NCBI GenBank assembly: GCA_051294375.1
Contig: CM119263.1
Span: 20,364,115-20,428,114, forward strand
Reading direction: 5' to 3'
Length of the DNA: 64,000 bases
Source of the DNA: Paraspadella gotoi
Taxonomy: Eukaryota; Chaetognatha
Position numbers and translations under genes: made by a program
Part shown: positions 49,641-62,215 of the stretch, piece after piece
How the letters are laid out: the number at the start of each line of letters is the position of its first letter
Numbering within the stretch: the stretch's first letter is position 1
Notes under the pieces: generated by a model
What the model saw: the letters and a program-made list of their open reading frames with translations, nothing else
Database searches by the model: none
What the model was told of the DNA's origin: nothing

Positions 49641-52236
49641 CCCCCTCATGTTTATGTTTATCGAATAATCTAATCCACATATTATAGCCTCCCGAGTTCT
49701 TTCATTATCATTCACGCTCACGAAAACTTTCGGGAAAACATGTCAAGTGTGCATCTTTTTTTTTATTTTTTGTTAATTAATTTCTCGAATCGTTCGTTGT
49801 AAAAAAAAAATTAATGCAAGCCGTGACCGAGATTTTCCGTTGTTTCCCTGATTTGTACGGACAATTTTATATTATATAAATTTTGTCATATAACATACAT
49901 ATTAAAACCTGACTTAAAACGATTCGCCTTCTTTATTCCTTTTTTCGATCGGCATTCTCCGATCGCCCTCGACAACTTTTTTTCGTGCAAACAGTCAAGA
50001 GAGAGAGAGAAAAAAAATGCAGCGTTTTCTCGATGCTTCTGCCGCCGCCCTTGCCGTTGATGCTGCGTCGTCGCTGAAGCGTCAAACTGCTGTTGCTTCC
50101 CGTGTAAAATCTTTTTCTCGCTCGCGATTTCGGGAGGGTAAAAAAAAACCGCAATGTACCGGGTCTGAGAGAATTCGAAGTAGGACCAAGTTAACGATCG
50201 ATATTAATGGACCAATGAGGATCGCGCTCGGTCGATGGTCGAGTGAGTGATGTGTTAGTTTAGCCAATAAAGACAGAGGGTAAAGGGAAGATCGAAATGG
50301 TTCAAATACGAACTTTTTTTTATCGAGAAGCCGGTTTCAGAGAAGTCGACGGAGCGATTGAAGGAATGTTGTCTAGGAGAATGCGTCGCCGGCGAACCGA
50401 TCTGAACGGTTGCTCGTAGGAGTGTCGTGTTGTGCGAACTGGTGATTTGGTCTGTCCTTTCCATAATTTAAAGTTTTAAAAAATAGTTGGTTTGAACTAT
50501 CTTAAATGCTCTCTTTGAGAATGACCCTTCAAAAAAACACGATGTATTATTACGTTTCTTTTGGTTTGTTGTACATTGTCTTTTTTTTTAAACAAATAAA
50601 CATTATTGTTCATTATTAGTAAAAAATAAAGCGTGACGACCATTTTTTTTTAAATTATGGCCAACCCAGAAAAATTTATGGTTTCTTGAAAACGAGGGAG
50701 ATTTCACCTCAATGGTCGAGGGCAGAGTCGCTTTTTGCAATAATAGAAAAGTGCAATCGTAAAAAGCTTTCGTGTCGAAGCGTTAAGTCGAAATTGTTTT
50801 GGACAAGTTGCGATGTAGATGGATATGAGGGTTTTTTTGTAGAAAGTCTTAGCTTTTAAAATAACAACGATGGTTTAGGGAATAGTATGGAGGGTATTTT
50901 TTTTAATTGTATATTGTAATGTCGCTTAATTTTTTTGTTAAATAAGTTATTGTTGATCTTCACAGACACAGAATATTCCAGATTAGTGTTTGAAGAAGAT
51001 TACGCATACATAGGATATTGAACTTGGAGAGGATGGGGAAAAACGGAATGAATACCGAGTAGTGAGTAGTGTGTAGGCTTTCAGAGAAATGCTTCTGTAT
51101 TTTTATAAAAGCGCTATTGATGCTCCCACAAAAACACTTTCTTTATTTCTTTATTTGTTATTTCGTATCTTTTTTTTTTTTAATCATACTTCCATCGTTT
51201 TTTTTCCTTTAACCAAACGCCTCTCGTTCTCTCTACTCTCATCCTCTCCCTCTCTTCTCTTCTCGTCTCTCTCTCCTCATCTGATGAAATACTATTTTTT
51301 TTCTGTTGTTGAGGATCCGATGAATTTGAATTCAGTGTGGTGTGGACGGTGGTTGTTTCGCATCGTCGACTTTCAGGTGTGAGAAGAGGTAAAGGTGAGT
51401 GAGGGGAGAGGGCAGAGATAAATGGCGTTTCGCTGGGTTTGAGGGTAGAGCGAGAGAGTAAGCAGGGTGGTGAATTTAGCAAGAGACGATTTTAACTATC
51501 GCGACTCGGGAAATAACTTTTATTAAAACTATTTAAACTCAAAGCTAACGTCCGGCGAAACGCCCTCGAGCAACGAAAAAGTCAGTTCCTAAGTTATCCC
51601 GGCGCCGAATCGAACCGCTTGAACTTTAACCTCAAACGGAAGAACCGCCATCGTTCGGATGGGTGGAGAACTGTCAGCAGCGATTAAGCAAAGGAGTGAA
51701 ACCATTTTAACTGCCAGTGGCGACAATTTCGAAAGAATTATTTGGGTTGTTGTGAATATCGGGTTTGCGAAAAGGTTTGTGAAGTAAAAATGTTGCTACA
51801 AGATGGTGTTTTCAGTGACAAGATTTTTAGTGCGCAAGAAAGACAGTTAAACATATTATTAGCAATATTTATATTAGGCGTCAAATTCAGAGGCGTGGAG
51901 AGATTGAAACGAAGATTAAAGGGAGTGGCAAATTTCGGCGAGTTTCAAGGAAGAGGCATTCAACAGAAAATTGTGCGAAATGTGATTCACACCAGATCTA
52001 TTTCATTATCATGTGTAAGATGATACACAAAATATATTTAAGGTCACAAACCACCTATCAATAGTTTGCAAAGCGTATAAAATCAATAGGACAAAAAAAA
52101 ACTTGAAAAGACTAAATAACGTCACAAAAATTTGTCAAAACAGTAAAGACAAACATCAAGGTTTACAGTCGAAAAAATAAGTCGGTTAAAGTTTAATTTC
52201 TCCGACCGGATCGACCGGTGATTTTTCGAAACGACG

Positions 52237-52280
<44 letters not shown>

Positions 52281-53797
52281 TTCTCTCTCTTTCTCTTCTT
52301 CTCTCCCACACACTTTCCCGGTTGACCAAAAGTCACGTGATCGGGATCCACGTGGCCTCACGTGACCTCGTCGGCAGTCGAGGCTCGATGATCGATCGTG
52401 TACTGGAGGAGGAGGGAGATCGATGGGGATTGGGGACTCATGGTGCGAAGGATTCATGGGGCTAAAGAGTAAAGTCCAATCAAAAAACGGGGGAAAGAGG
52501 ATCCCGAGTAAACGACGAGGGTGAGGTAAAGAGGATTGGCGGGAATTTTTATGGTAATTTTGGATGGAAGCTGCGCGTGCGCAGCCGGACGAAAATTCCT
52601 TCATTTTTTATATTTCTTTATTTCCTTTCGCTGCTTTCCAATTATCTCAAGTCATCTCTAACTCTCTCCTGATCCTCGGACTGATAATCCGACCGATCCC
52701 TAATACCGATTCCCTAATTACGACTTTTTCCCTTTTTCTTTTTCTTGACTATTCTTTTTTGAAAGGCCCTTTCATTGATATTTTTCCCGGAAATAAGAAC
52801 GGGACCGAGGTATTTTTGTGTTTATCCCTTTTAGGTGTTAAGAGTTTATTTTATTTGAAAAAAAAGAAAGATGATATCTGTTAAGTCCTTCTCTGATACA
52901 ATCGAAAGTGAGGAGGTATTACTTTAATTTATAACTGAAGATAACTTTTTTAGAAAGCACATTTGCCTTAAATTAAAACTCCCTTTTCAATCTCGACGCT
53001 TCCGATCTCAATGATCTTTTACTGAAAACTCAACTTCTTAATCAAAAACAACTCGAGCTGTTGTACGGTCAAAATTCATTTATATATCACGTCTAACGTT
53101 TGTTTACAGGAAAGTTTAATATTCATTTTAATAACAAATTTTACAGTTGCCGGTATTCGACTGATTTGCAGCTAACTTTTTTTTTCATTTTTTGACTGCC
53201 AAATTTCCTGGATTGACGTCCAGTTAAAGTTAATGTAAATTTGATAATTTATGATCTTCGTCGTCGATTTTTGTCCGTCAATCCCCGTTGCGATCATCAT
53301 TATCATCATTATCATCTTCATTGTCATCATCGTCATGAACGTTATCGCCATCTTAGTAAATATTAGGCAAGATTTTGACGGCTACTGAGCGAAAAACAGT
53401 AGAAGAATTAATCAATTGACACTTTTTTCTGATTTTTTTTCCGGGGTATAGAAAGTTTTTGATACTTAAATACCTCAAATATTCCAATTTTTTGTTAGAT
53501 CGTTGAGCTAATTGAAGAATAGGAATGTAACGAGAGAACAATGTATAATTTAAGAAATTGATGGAATTGCATGGCTTCTTTCTGAACCCCTAGGCACTGG
53601 TTTAAAGTTTTTGGATGCGGGTCCTAGCATTTCTTATTTCCTACTTAATTTTATACATGAAGTCGCGTTTGAGAGGAATTTACCAAGGACAATTCTAGAT
53701 TTAATTTTTTTTTAAAGAAATATTATTCTTTTTTAGTATAGTAGATCCCAATGAATATTCTCAGCCGGTTGAGGATCACCATTTCTTGTTTATTATT

Positions 53798-54109
53798 ATT
53801 GGTGATTAACATCGTTTTATGAGGAAAACGCATATTATTTTTATTTGAGCAATATATTTCGGTTAACATTAACCATAGTTCATTTGCGAAGTAAATGCAA
53901 GAAAAACAGTCACAAAAAAGTAAAAAAATATTTTGGTTAAAAGAGAGAGAGAGAATAAGAGTGAAAAGAAACATGAGGTCAAAGTTAAGGACAAAAGCTC
54001 AAGAGAAAGAAAGAGAACTATGAACTATGGTTAAGCAATGTTAACCGAAACATATTGCTCAAATAAAAATAATATGCGTTTTCCTCATAAAACGATGTTA
54101 ATCACCAAT
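53798..54109. mobile_element. Inverted-repeat element with GAAAC core
   Basis: Arms of about 86-90 bp (53,798-53,883 and 54,020-54,109) are near-perfect reverse complements, with a 136-bp spacer. Each arm holds a hairpin GGTTAA-gcaatg-TTAACC followed by GAAACATATTG, and an end CATAAAACGATGTTAATCAC. The left arm lacks four bases relative to the right. The hairpin-GAAAC order parallels the elements at 14,996 and 39,384, but the primary sequence differs, so this is a separate subfamily. No coding capacity. Confidence 0.75.
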
Positions 54110-54699
54110 ATTATGTACTCATACCGCATATACGATGACTCTCAAGCAATTGTTTATTATTCTAACTCTAAATCTTAGATCTATCTAAAATCCTTAATAA
54201 AATATACTGCGTTATTGTAAGACTATAAGAAAAGGGCTTCGCAAAAGGCAAATCGTGCAATTCGTAGATTTGGCTAAATTTTATTTATCTTATATTCTGC
54301 CACTTTTCGGGCAAAAGTCTCGTCTCGCGTTTTGTAAATGCTCAATCTGGGCCAGTAAGACCCCACGAGACGCGAGATGGGGTATAGATAGATCGAGCTT
54401 CGTTGGTTCTACACGATTGCAACGCGTTATGGATGAAGTCAACGGGCGCGAACGGTCGAACAGCGGAGGAAAGGTCGAAGATACTAATCGATAATACTTA
54501 GGGTCATTCATTATTAAAACTATATCTTTTTTTTTTCTTTTTAAAAACATTCACTTTTACTTTTACACTCAGTTGATATTCAACTGACATTCAATGCTTA
54601 GGTCGCTCGTCACCAATGCAGCAACATTCAGTGTCGCTTCCGCAAAACTCGCCTAGTCATCCCTAATTTCAACTACCTGCGCCGTGCTATTCCTCCTTA

Positions 54700-54822
<123 letters not shown>

Positions 54823-55094
54823 TCTCACCCACTCTCTCGATCGATCCTCCCCCCTTTCGACTCACTCCCGCGCATCGTCGTCGCTGTCGCCGTCGCCGTC
54901 GTCGTAGTCGGCGTCGTGGGCGTCGATGTCGTCGCCGTCGTCGTCATCGCCGAGCCTCTCAAAACCCCGCGCGCCGTCGACGAAGCTTTAGAGCAACTCC
55001 AACCGCTTCCCGAGTCTTCAGTACGGAAGCTCCTCTCTCAACGAGCATCAGCCTTTGAATCCTTCAGGAAAACTTTACAACAAATTAAATAAAA

Positions 55095-55896
55095 ATGGTA
55101 ATTATCTTTTTTTTTTCTAAATAAAAACGAAAAATCTAGAAAAATCTAATGAAAAAGCGAAAAAGAAATGGAATCGAAATTGGATACAAGTTGTCCACGG
55201 TTTCTACGCAAAGGATTTTCTCTTAAACCACGGATTAACGATTACTCGACCTTTGCGGCAATTTGCGGCAACTGACGCACATTTTTTGATGTCTTCGACC
55301 ACTAATGATTAGTATTGGCAATAGTGAATAATGACAAGATAAATCTAGATTGAAATAACGAGGAAAGGGTTACAGCCTTAATGACGCATTAATAATTTTA
55401 ATTCAGACTTTAATATAATTGATGACCAAGAGTAAAGAGCTGATGTGCATTCATTTTTATTCATATCTTCAATCTTCAATCTCCACCCCTATACATTAAC
55501 AAATATTAACTCGAATAGCGGGGGCGTATTATCTTTATAAGTTCATCTTATTAAATGTATCTCTTTAATGGTGCGATAAAACCTCTAAGAAAGCCTAATC
55601 AAAAGATATACAAATAATTTAAACTGCTGCATTATGCAAATGAGATTAAATAGCTCATTTAAAATTAACTACCAATTTCTTTGGTACACTCGCATCCACC
55701 ACCAATACCATTGCACACATTGCTCAGTCGACTAAACCACACCACTTCCGACTACCTCTTGCAGGCCGAAATCACCGAGGAGCAGTTCCAGGCCCTGAAC
55801 GATCAGGCTGATGCTGAGGCGGCGCTGAAGGCCAAACTCGAAGAGGAGAATGTCACCCTCGGAGAGGAGATCGCCGCCTTGGAGGCCGACCTTGCC
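55095..55896 (+). CDS. Coiled-coil protein, first two coding exons (partial)
   Basis: ATG at 55,095-55,097 is followed directly by a GTAATT donor. The next exon, 55,765-55,896, begins after CTTGCAG and ends at GTGAGT, giving MAEITEEQFQALNDQADAEA and then a charged heptad pattern (KAKLEEENVTLGEEIAALEA). This resembles the rod of myosin, paramyosin or related muscle coiled coils, although the exact family is not recognised. The upstream sequence from about 54,830 reads as a 5' UTR with a large CT tract. No downstream exon follows on this strand before the gap at 57,614; matching coiled-coil exons appear on the minus strand at 61,434-62,215. Confidence 0.6.
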
Positions 55897-56716
55897 GTGA
55901 GTAGTGGTGGGTGGTGAAGGAAAGGGGTTTGCCGGGTGGGGACGAGGCATCGTGGGGGGGAGAAGCGAAAGGTCATCATAGAAGGAAAAGAAAAACTGGG
56001 ATAACAGTTGCGTGGGTGAAAGTAGAAAATATTCCTTTTGTTTTTTGTTTATGGGAATTAATCGACTTTAGACACTGATTTGTGATAACTCTCCTAAACG
56101 TTTCGGGTGTTTCGCCCCATCACTGACTTTCTTTAAATAGCCTTTTCAGCTAAAATTTTAAAGACGAAAGCGGCTCATTTTGATTCTGTTATAAGCTGAA
56201 TTTTAAGTTTAAAAGTAATTGACTAGAGAACAAAATGCCTTTTATATCGCGATCGGAGGAACGAGCTTGATGCAATCTGCGATCTCTCATTCTTTTTCCC
56301 TCTTTCTATATCTCTCTTTCTCTCTTTCTCAATAAATTAAAGAAAAAAGTTTTTTTTCGATATTTTATCGCATTTTTATTTTTTTATAATCTTATTTTTT
56401 ATGGCTGTTTGCTGAGTTTTGCTCTCTCTCTGCGGAGATTTTCAGCAAGATGACGGCTACGGAGAGAGAGAGAGAGAGAAGCGATGAGAGAGAGAGGAGA
56501 AGAGAGAGAGAGAGATGAGCGGTGCGTTGTTGGAGACTTGTTTATTTTTCTGTCAATAAAATTAAATATTCATAGCAAAATAGCATCAAACCAAAATTTC
56601 CATTGACAGATGTTCCCGCCATAATGGAAAATAAAAATTTTAACCGATGGTGGCGAAACAACGGAAAAGACAAACGCGAGATAGAAAGAGAAAAAAGTCA
56701 TTAATAGAAGAGAAAA
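55897..56716. other. Non-coding stretch before the inverted duplication
   Basis: AT-rich, with GA tracts near 56,460-56,515. It is presumably an intron of the coiled-coil gene. No exon seen. Confidence 0.5.
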
Positions 56717-58213
56717 AAAGATAGAAAGCGAGAAAGATGGGCCTCTGAAGGACTCTGGGGAGGAGAAAATATATCAAAATTTAAAAGAAAGAAAATTGTA
56801 AGTTTTAAATACTTACAAAAAAATCTTTTTTTACAAATTTTTTATCTTAAATATTTTCTACAATAATTTATCTTAATAACCTTAATAGTCTTATACCCAG
56901 GGCTCGCCAGAGCTTTAGGTTAAACACCTCGTTTCTACATCTTTCAACATCAACATCAACATCAACACAATATCAAGAAGCAAAATGATGCTCTCTCTCG
57001 GAGCTTCCGCTCGTTTCACCTTGAAAAATTGGGTTTTCATCGCGAATCTTCGCGGAGCACAAACTACAAAAACTCTGTTGAGAGGTTGGGGTCTCTGTAG
57101 GCACATCTCCAAAACTTTGCCAACAATCGTGACTCTTAGTGTGATAAGTAATTTTCTTTGGAACGATTTTTGTGCTTTTCTGTTCTTCAGCCACGAGATT
57201 TGTTGCTCGAAAAACATTTGGCGTCGGAGCCCACAATTTTTACGTCCATCTTTGTTTTGATGGAAAGAGAGGAAGAGAGGGAGAGAGAGAGAGAGGAGAG
57301 AGAGAGAGACGAGAGAGAGAGAAGATGCGGGTATGTGAGAGACCGAGGAGATGGACGTGAGGGCGTCGACAGTGATGAGAGACGCGAGTCGAGAGACAGC
57401 GCTGAGAGAAGCCGGCGCCGAGAGGCGGAGGAGAGAGAGCAGAGAGAGAGAGTGAGAGAGGATGAGAGTAGAAAAAATAAGAGAGATACGACGGGAGAGA
57501 GAGAGAGAGAGAGCGGATGGCGACGCAGGAGAGCGAGCGAGACGAGAATAGACGAGAGAGATGAGATGAGAGGCCGAGACGCGGGAGAAGAGAGATGGAG
57601 AACGAGGAGAGAGNNNNNNNNNNNNNNNNNNNNNNNNNCTCTCTCTCTCTCTCTCTCCCCTCTCTTCCTCTCTTTCATCAAAACAAGATGGACGTAAAAA
57701 TTGTGGGCTTCCGACGCCAAAATGTTTTTCGAGCAACAAATCTCGTTGGCTGAAGAACAGAAAAGCAAAATCGTTCCAAAGAAAATTACTTATCACACTA
57801 AGAGTCACGATTGTTGGCAAAGTTTTGAGATGTGCCTACAGAGACCCCAACCTCTCACAGAGTTTTGTAGTTGTGCTCGCGAAGATTCGCTGAAAAACCC
57901 CAATTTTTCAAGGTGAAACGAGCGGAAGCTCCGAGAGAGAGCATCATTGACTTCTTGATATTGTTGATGTTGATGTTGATGTTGATGTTGAAAGATGTAG
58001 AAACGAGGTGTTTAACCTAAAGCTTGCGAGCCCTGGGTATAAGACTATTAAGGTTATTAAGATAAAATTGTAGAAATATTTAGATAAAAAAAATTTGTTA
58101 AAAGATTTTTTGTAAGTATTTAAAACTTACAATTTTCTTTCTTTTAAATTTTGATATATTTTCTCCTCCCCAGAGTCCCTTCAGAGGCCCATCTTTCTGC
58201 TTTCTATCTTTTT
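56717..58213. repeat. Inverted duplication around an assembly gap
   Basis: Sequence 56,717-57,290 recurs as its reverse complement at about 57,639-58,213, with scattered one-base indels. A GA-rich segment (57,280-57,613) and 25 Ns (57,614-57,638) lie between. Matching landmarks are GGGCCTCTGAAGGACTCTGG on the left with its complement on the right, and the CATCAACATCAACATC run. It may be a fold-back artefact of long reads, a contig-end mis-join, or a true palindromic repeat. Confidence 0.88.
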
Positions 58214-61200
58214 AAGTAATATCATTTTGATCTCTATATAACCAGAGGGTTTTGCGGAGAAAGCAAGGCGTATGTTTTTGCCGCCTACAATAAAAAGAAA
58301 TAATTGCTTTCTGTAATATTCCCAATATTTTTTCTTAATTTGAAAGATTCTTCGGTTTTATTTTTAGTTAGAGTTACGCTTACCGCTACGTAATTCAAAA
58401 AATAAAATTTTTCTTTTCCAGTAAATTTCCAGTACATGTTAAATATTTTTCAAAAAGCTTGTTTTTGTGTATCAAATTCCTATTATATTTTTCGGCCGAA
58501 GAGAAATAAAAATTTTCGTCGAATACTGCTAATCCCTTACCATTCTGGTAATTGTTCCCAAACTGTTTTCAGATTAAGTGGCATTTCACTCTTTAATGGG
58601 GCCACTAATTCAGTCAAGTTAGGGGTCCTTCTTCTAGAAGGTAAAAAACAAACCAATTTCTAAGGAAAGTTCTTATGACTTTATTTAAAATCAATGAGTG
58701 GCCCACAATACTTTATGAGAATAGTAACCAAAGCATGGATAGCATTAACACGATAATCTTTTCTTTGGGACTTGGGGTTTCATTATTAATTATATATTCT
58801 ATATATATTATATTTTTATTTTATCTTCTTATTGCCGCGCTCATGGTTAAAAATTAGAGAAGTGTTCATCATGAAGCAATTTTCAAGGCAGAAAGGTCGG
58901 TAATCAAAAACTAAAATTAATGGAAGCCGGGGGGGGGCGGCAGCTGAGCCAGTGGGGGCCCGCCATTTCTCTCGCCGCCATGATCTCCTGGTCCTTTTTC
59001 GAAAGACACAATTTAATTTTACTCGCAAAGTAAATTTGAAGAACGAGTTTTCCGTAAACCATTTCGTGAGTCGATATATCAAAATGAGCAAGAGAGTACA
59101 ATAAGTATTCCCCGATTTCTTTCATACAATTGAAACATTCTTTGAAATATTTTTCCACTTCATTGATAGGGAAGCCAGGTACTCTGGGAGTGAATAAACG
59201 AGACTGTGAGAGAGTCTTGATTGAAAAGTTTGCAAGGGACCTGCTATGGTCATTATCTTGTGAAGAGTGATGGAGGCCTTAAACCACCAAAGCCTGTCCA
59301 AAGTCAGGGGCAGATAGCTTATTTTATTAAATGAATGGATAATTTTTATATATGGTTGTACCAATTTCATGTCTAATATATTCTGTAGTCTACACGGTGT
59401 TTTTGTAATAATTTTTTTTCAAATTCATGGATTTAATTCCTTAAATAGGCTGATTTCGTTTTTTTTCGAAAAAGACTATGATATCGCTAAGCATTCTACA
59501 AATAGTATACAGGAGGATTGATTTATACAGGCGACAGTTGATAAGAAGATTGATGCCTCGAGATATATGAAGTCAAACTAAATAAAATAAATAAATCTTT
59601 ATAAATGATTTAAAACTTTACTTGCTAACTTAGTTACGAGCAATTTTACACTGATGTAGTGATTACGAGGTCTTAATTTTGTTTCTTCCTGTTCTAGTAG
59701 AGAATCATTGGAATCAATTGAACTATTTCACAAGCGGAAACGATGTATTTATTTGTGACACAAATACAATATAAAAATTCATCATAACACATTCATGAAG
59801 AATATTATGCCCTCCTGAAGCCATCATGCAGCGACAATGTAGTATTTTTCATTAATTAGTAAAATCTAATTCCATCGTCTACAATAACGATAATCAAGGT
59901 ACAACCGACTCGCGGTTCTTACCTTGAATTTTTTAAAACCCACGTTAAATGTAAAATTAACTTGAGTCCAAGATATATATGTGAAAGAAAGAGAGCGTTC
60001 AACATGTTTGGACAATATGGGAATGCTCTTTGAGGTTTATTATTAAAGATATTAGCTTGAATTGGAAAATATCGAAGAGAACCAATGTTTTTTTTAAGAT
60101 ACAAAATAGCAGAGGACCGCACGGCCCCGTTTGTACATCTTCGATATGGTCAAGCGCGTTGGTTTTTATTCATGTGACATTTTTCTTTTCTTTTGTTTTC
60201 TTTTATTTTTCATAAAGCCATGCGTTTCGTTCTTTTTCGCGGGGAACACATTTCTTTTTGGTATTTATTCATTCATCCATGTGATCTTTTTTTGTAATAT
60301 TAGATGTTGGTTTAAACATAGCTAGGTGTTGATTTTTTTAAACCTATATCCAAGTAAAAAATGAAAAATGATTCAAGAAAAAGATAAAAGAGAGAAACTG
60401 ACATTTAAGATAAGATCGAAGATGAGAGAAGCAACGATTCCATAAACGTAGATCTGGATAGTTTTGTAAGTCCTATTACATGTTACAGTTTAGCAAAGAT
60501 GAAGAGGTCAATTCAATCCGACCCTTTTGATGTTTTTTTAAACATAAAAAATGGCGAGCAGGATCTTAATTTCGCTATTATTATTATAATACTGATAAAT
60601 ATTTATTAACCAAAAATGCTCATTTGTTAATTTTTTCGAATCGAGCGAGGCGACGTCGCCGCCGATAAAGAGGATCGACTGGCGGCGCCAGGATTTCATT
60701 CGAGCGAACGGCGTCATTAGGCGCGGCTGTGAGTTTTACTTCTTCGTTCCGTCGGTGTTGCCGTTTGGCGGAATCGGCGACGTCCTATTTGTTTTTTTTC
60801 TGCTTCAGGATGTTCTTTTTTCCCGTTTGCCGCGAAGGCCGCCACGTCATTCAGCCGTCCAATCCTCCGATGAAAAGTCCTCCTTCGATCATAAGACAAA
60901 AGAGCATCGCCGGGACGGCCGATGGTTCGCCGCCGGCCCACAAGGAGATTGAGAACAGAGAGACGGGGTGGAAACGAAACATCCCTGAACCCCCTCCCTA
61001 GGGGTGATGGGTGAACGCACGACGCCTACTTCGTCTATCGTTTTTGGTTGCGGTCTTGCTTATTCTTTTTAACGCTTCTTAATGTTTTTTTTTTAAACAC
61101 TGAAAATGAGTGGAAAGAAAATCTGAAAAGGCTTTGTTTGGGTCAGCGAGTTTTCGCCCTGAGGCGACGGCGTGGTTCGTCGCTGACTGGAAAATTCCAC

Positions 61201-61433
61201 CGCAGCACAAAATCCTCTTTACATGTAGCGGTAGGTCGTGGCGTCAGGACCTCGGCCGAGCGCGAAGACTGTTGAAAAAGAGAGGAAGGGAAAATGATGA
61301 ATTGTCATGTGCAGAACTGAAGCTCGTCCTCCACAATCTCTTATGACTAAAGGCTGTATTTTTTTCTTAATTTTCACCACTCACGAAATCTAGTTGTCCT
61401 TTTAGCAAATAACACATAACATACAAAACTCAC
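58214..61433. other. Region without a supported gene, right of the gap
   Basis: Apart from dispersed repeat copy D at 59,124-59,375, I see only AT-rich sequence and a GC-richer patch at 60,640-61,000 with overlapping frames on both strands. No exon could be fixed there. Confidence 0.5.
59124..59375 (+). repeat. Dispersed repeat copy D, frame broken by indels
   Basis: Same family as 10,706-10,942, but the short open frame is broken by several single-base insertions and a deletion (for example TTGAAAAGTTTGCAAGGGACC for TTGAAAGCTTGCAGGGACC). The hairpin end is kept as TGGTTGTACCAATTTCATG. Confidence 0.8.
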
Positions 61434-62215
61434 GTCGATGGCCTCGTCTCTGGAGCGTGTGGGGCGGTCTTCCTTGGCGGGGTCAGCTCGTCACGGGTCT
61501 TGTTAACGATGTTGGCAATTCTCAGCCTTCTCAGCCTCCAACTTGGCGCATGAAAGCCTGTGAGAACAAATTAAGATGGCGTTAATAAAATCGAAGATTT
61601 TTAATCGATTAAAGACGACCTTCTTAATTTTAAAAAATCGTTCTTTCGGAATTCCCAAAGGGGTCAAAGCAACGACAACAACGGTGACAACAACCAAACC
61701 GAAAACAGTCGTCCTAAAGTCACAAAATCCTATAAACTAAACCCCGTCATTTCTGACCTGTTGTTGCTTGAGCTCGGCCTTGTGCGCCTGGATCCTTTGG
61801 TCCAAAGTGATCTTCTCCTGTTCCGCCGTCGCCACGCGGAATTCCAAGAGACCGAGGTCTGAAGTATAAGTGAGGTGTCGAGAATCAGGGTCGCTCAAGG
61901 ATTTTGTAGCGTCCCCTAACAATAAAACCCCTATTACCACCCTCCAACTCCTAGCCACAATCTTCGACTCACCCATGACGGCCTTGTCGACCTTCTTGGA
62001 CTCCTTGTGAGCTCCTTCTGGAGCCCCAGCGATCTCCTTCTGCAGTCTCTCGCGGGTGACTTCGAGGTCGTGCTTCAGCTATCTTCCTTCTCGACGTCGA
62101 ACTCCTTCTCTGAGGTCGGCGATCTTCGCCTCCAGATCCGCCTTCTTCTTTGGCGAGGGCGGCCTTGGTTTCCGTCCGGTCGGCCCGAAGCGCGCTTCAG
62201 GATCTTGCGGTGGAG
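61434..62215 (-). CDS. Coiled-coil (myosin/paramyosin-tail-like) exons with frameshifts
   Basis: Three exon-like blocks on the minus strand: about 62215-61973, 61858-61758 and 61557-61434, with GT..AG borders. The first carries, in shifting frames, DRTETKAALAKEE, ADLEAKIADLRE, EFDVEKED, LKHDLEVTRERLQKEIAG and ESKKVDKAVM. The second is intact: DLGLLEFRVATAEQEKITLD then QRIQAHKAELKQQQ, in phase with the first. The third holds KLEAEKAEN and, in another frame, NKTRDELT. Heptad spacing and high Glu/Lys/Leu fit a myosin-type rod. At least four one-base shifts are needed, so this is either sequencing error or a pseudogene. It may belong to the gene that starts at 55,095 if this segment is inverted in the assembly. 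Confidence 0.55.

Noticed and set aside
50017-50250. 77-codon frame with a mitochondrial-presequence-like start MQRFLDASAAALAV
   Set aside because: The amphipathic start is suggestive, but the rest shows no family resemblance and no downstream exon.
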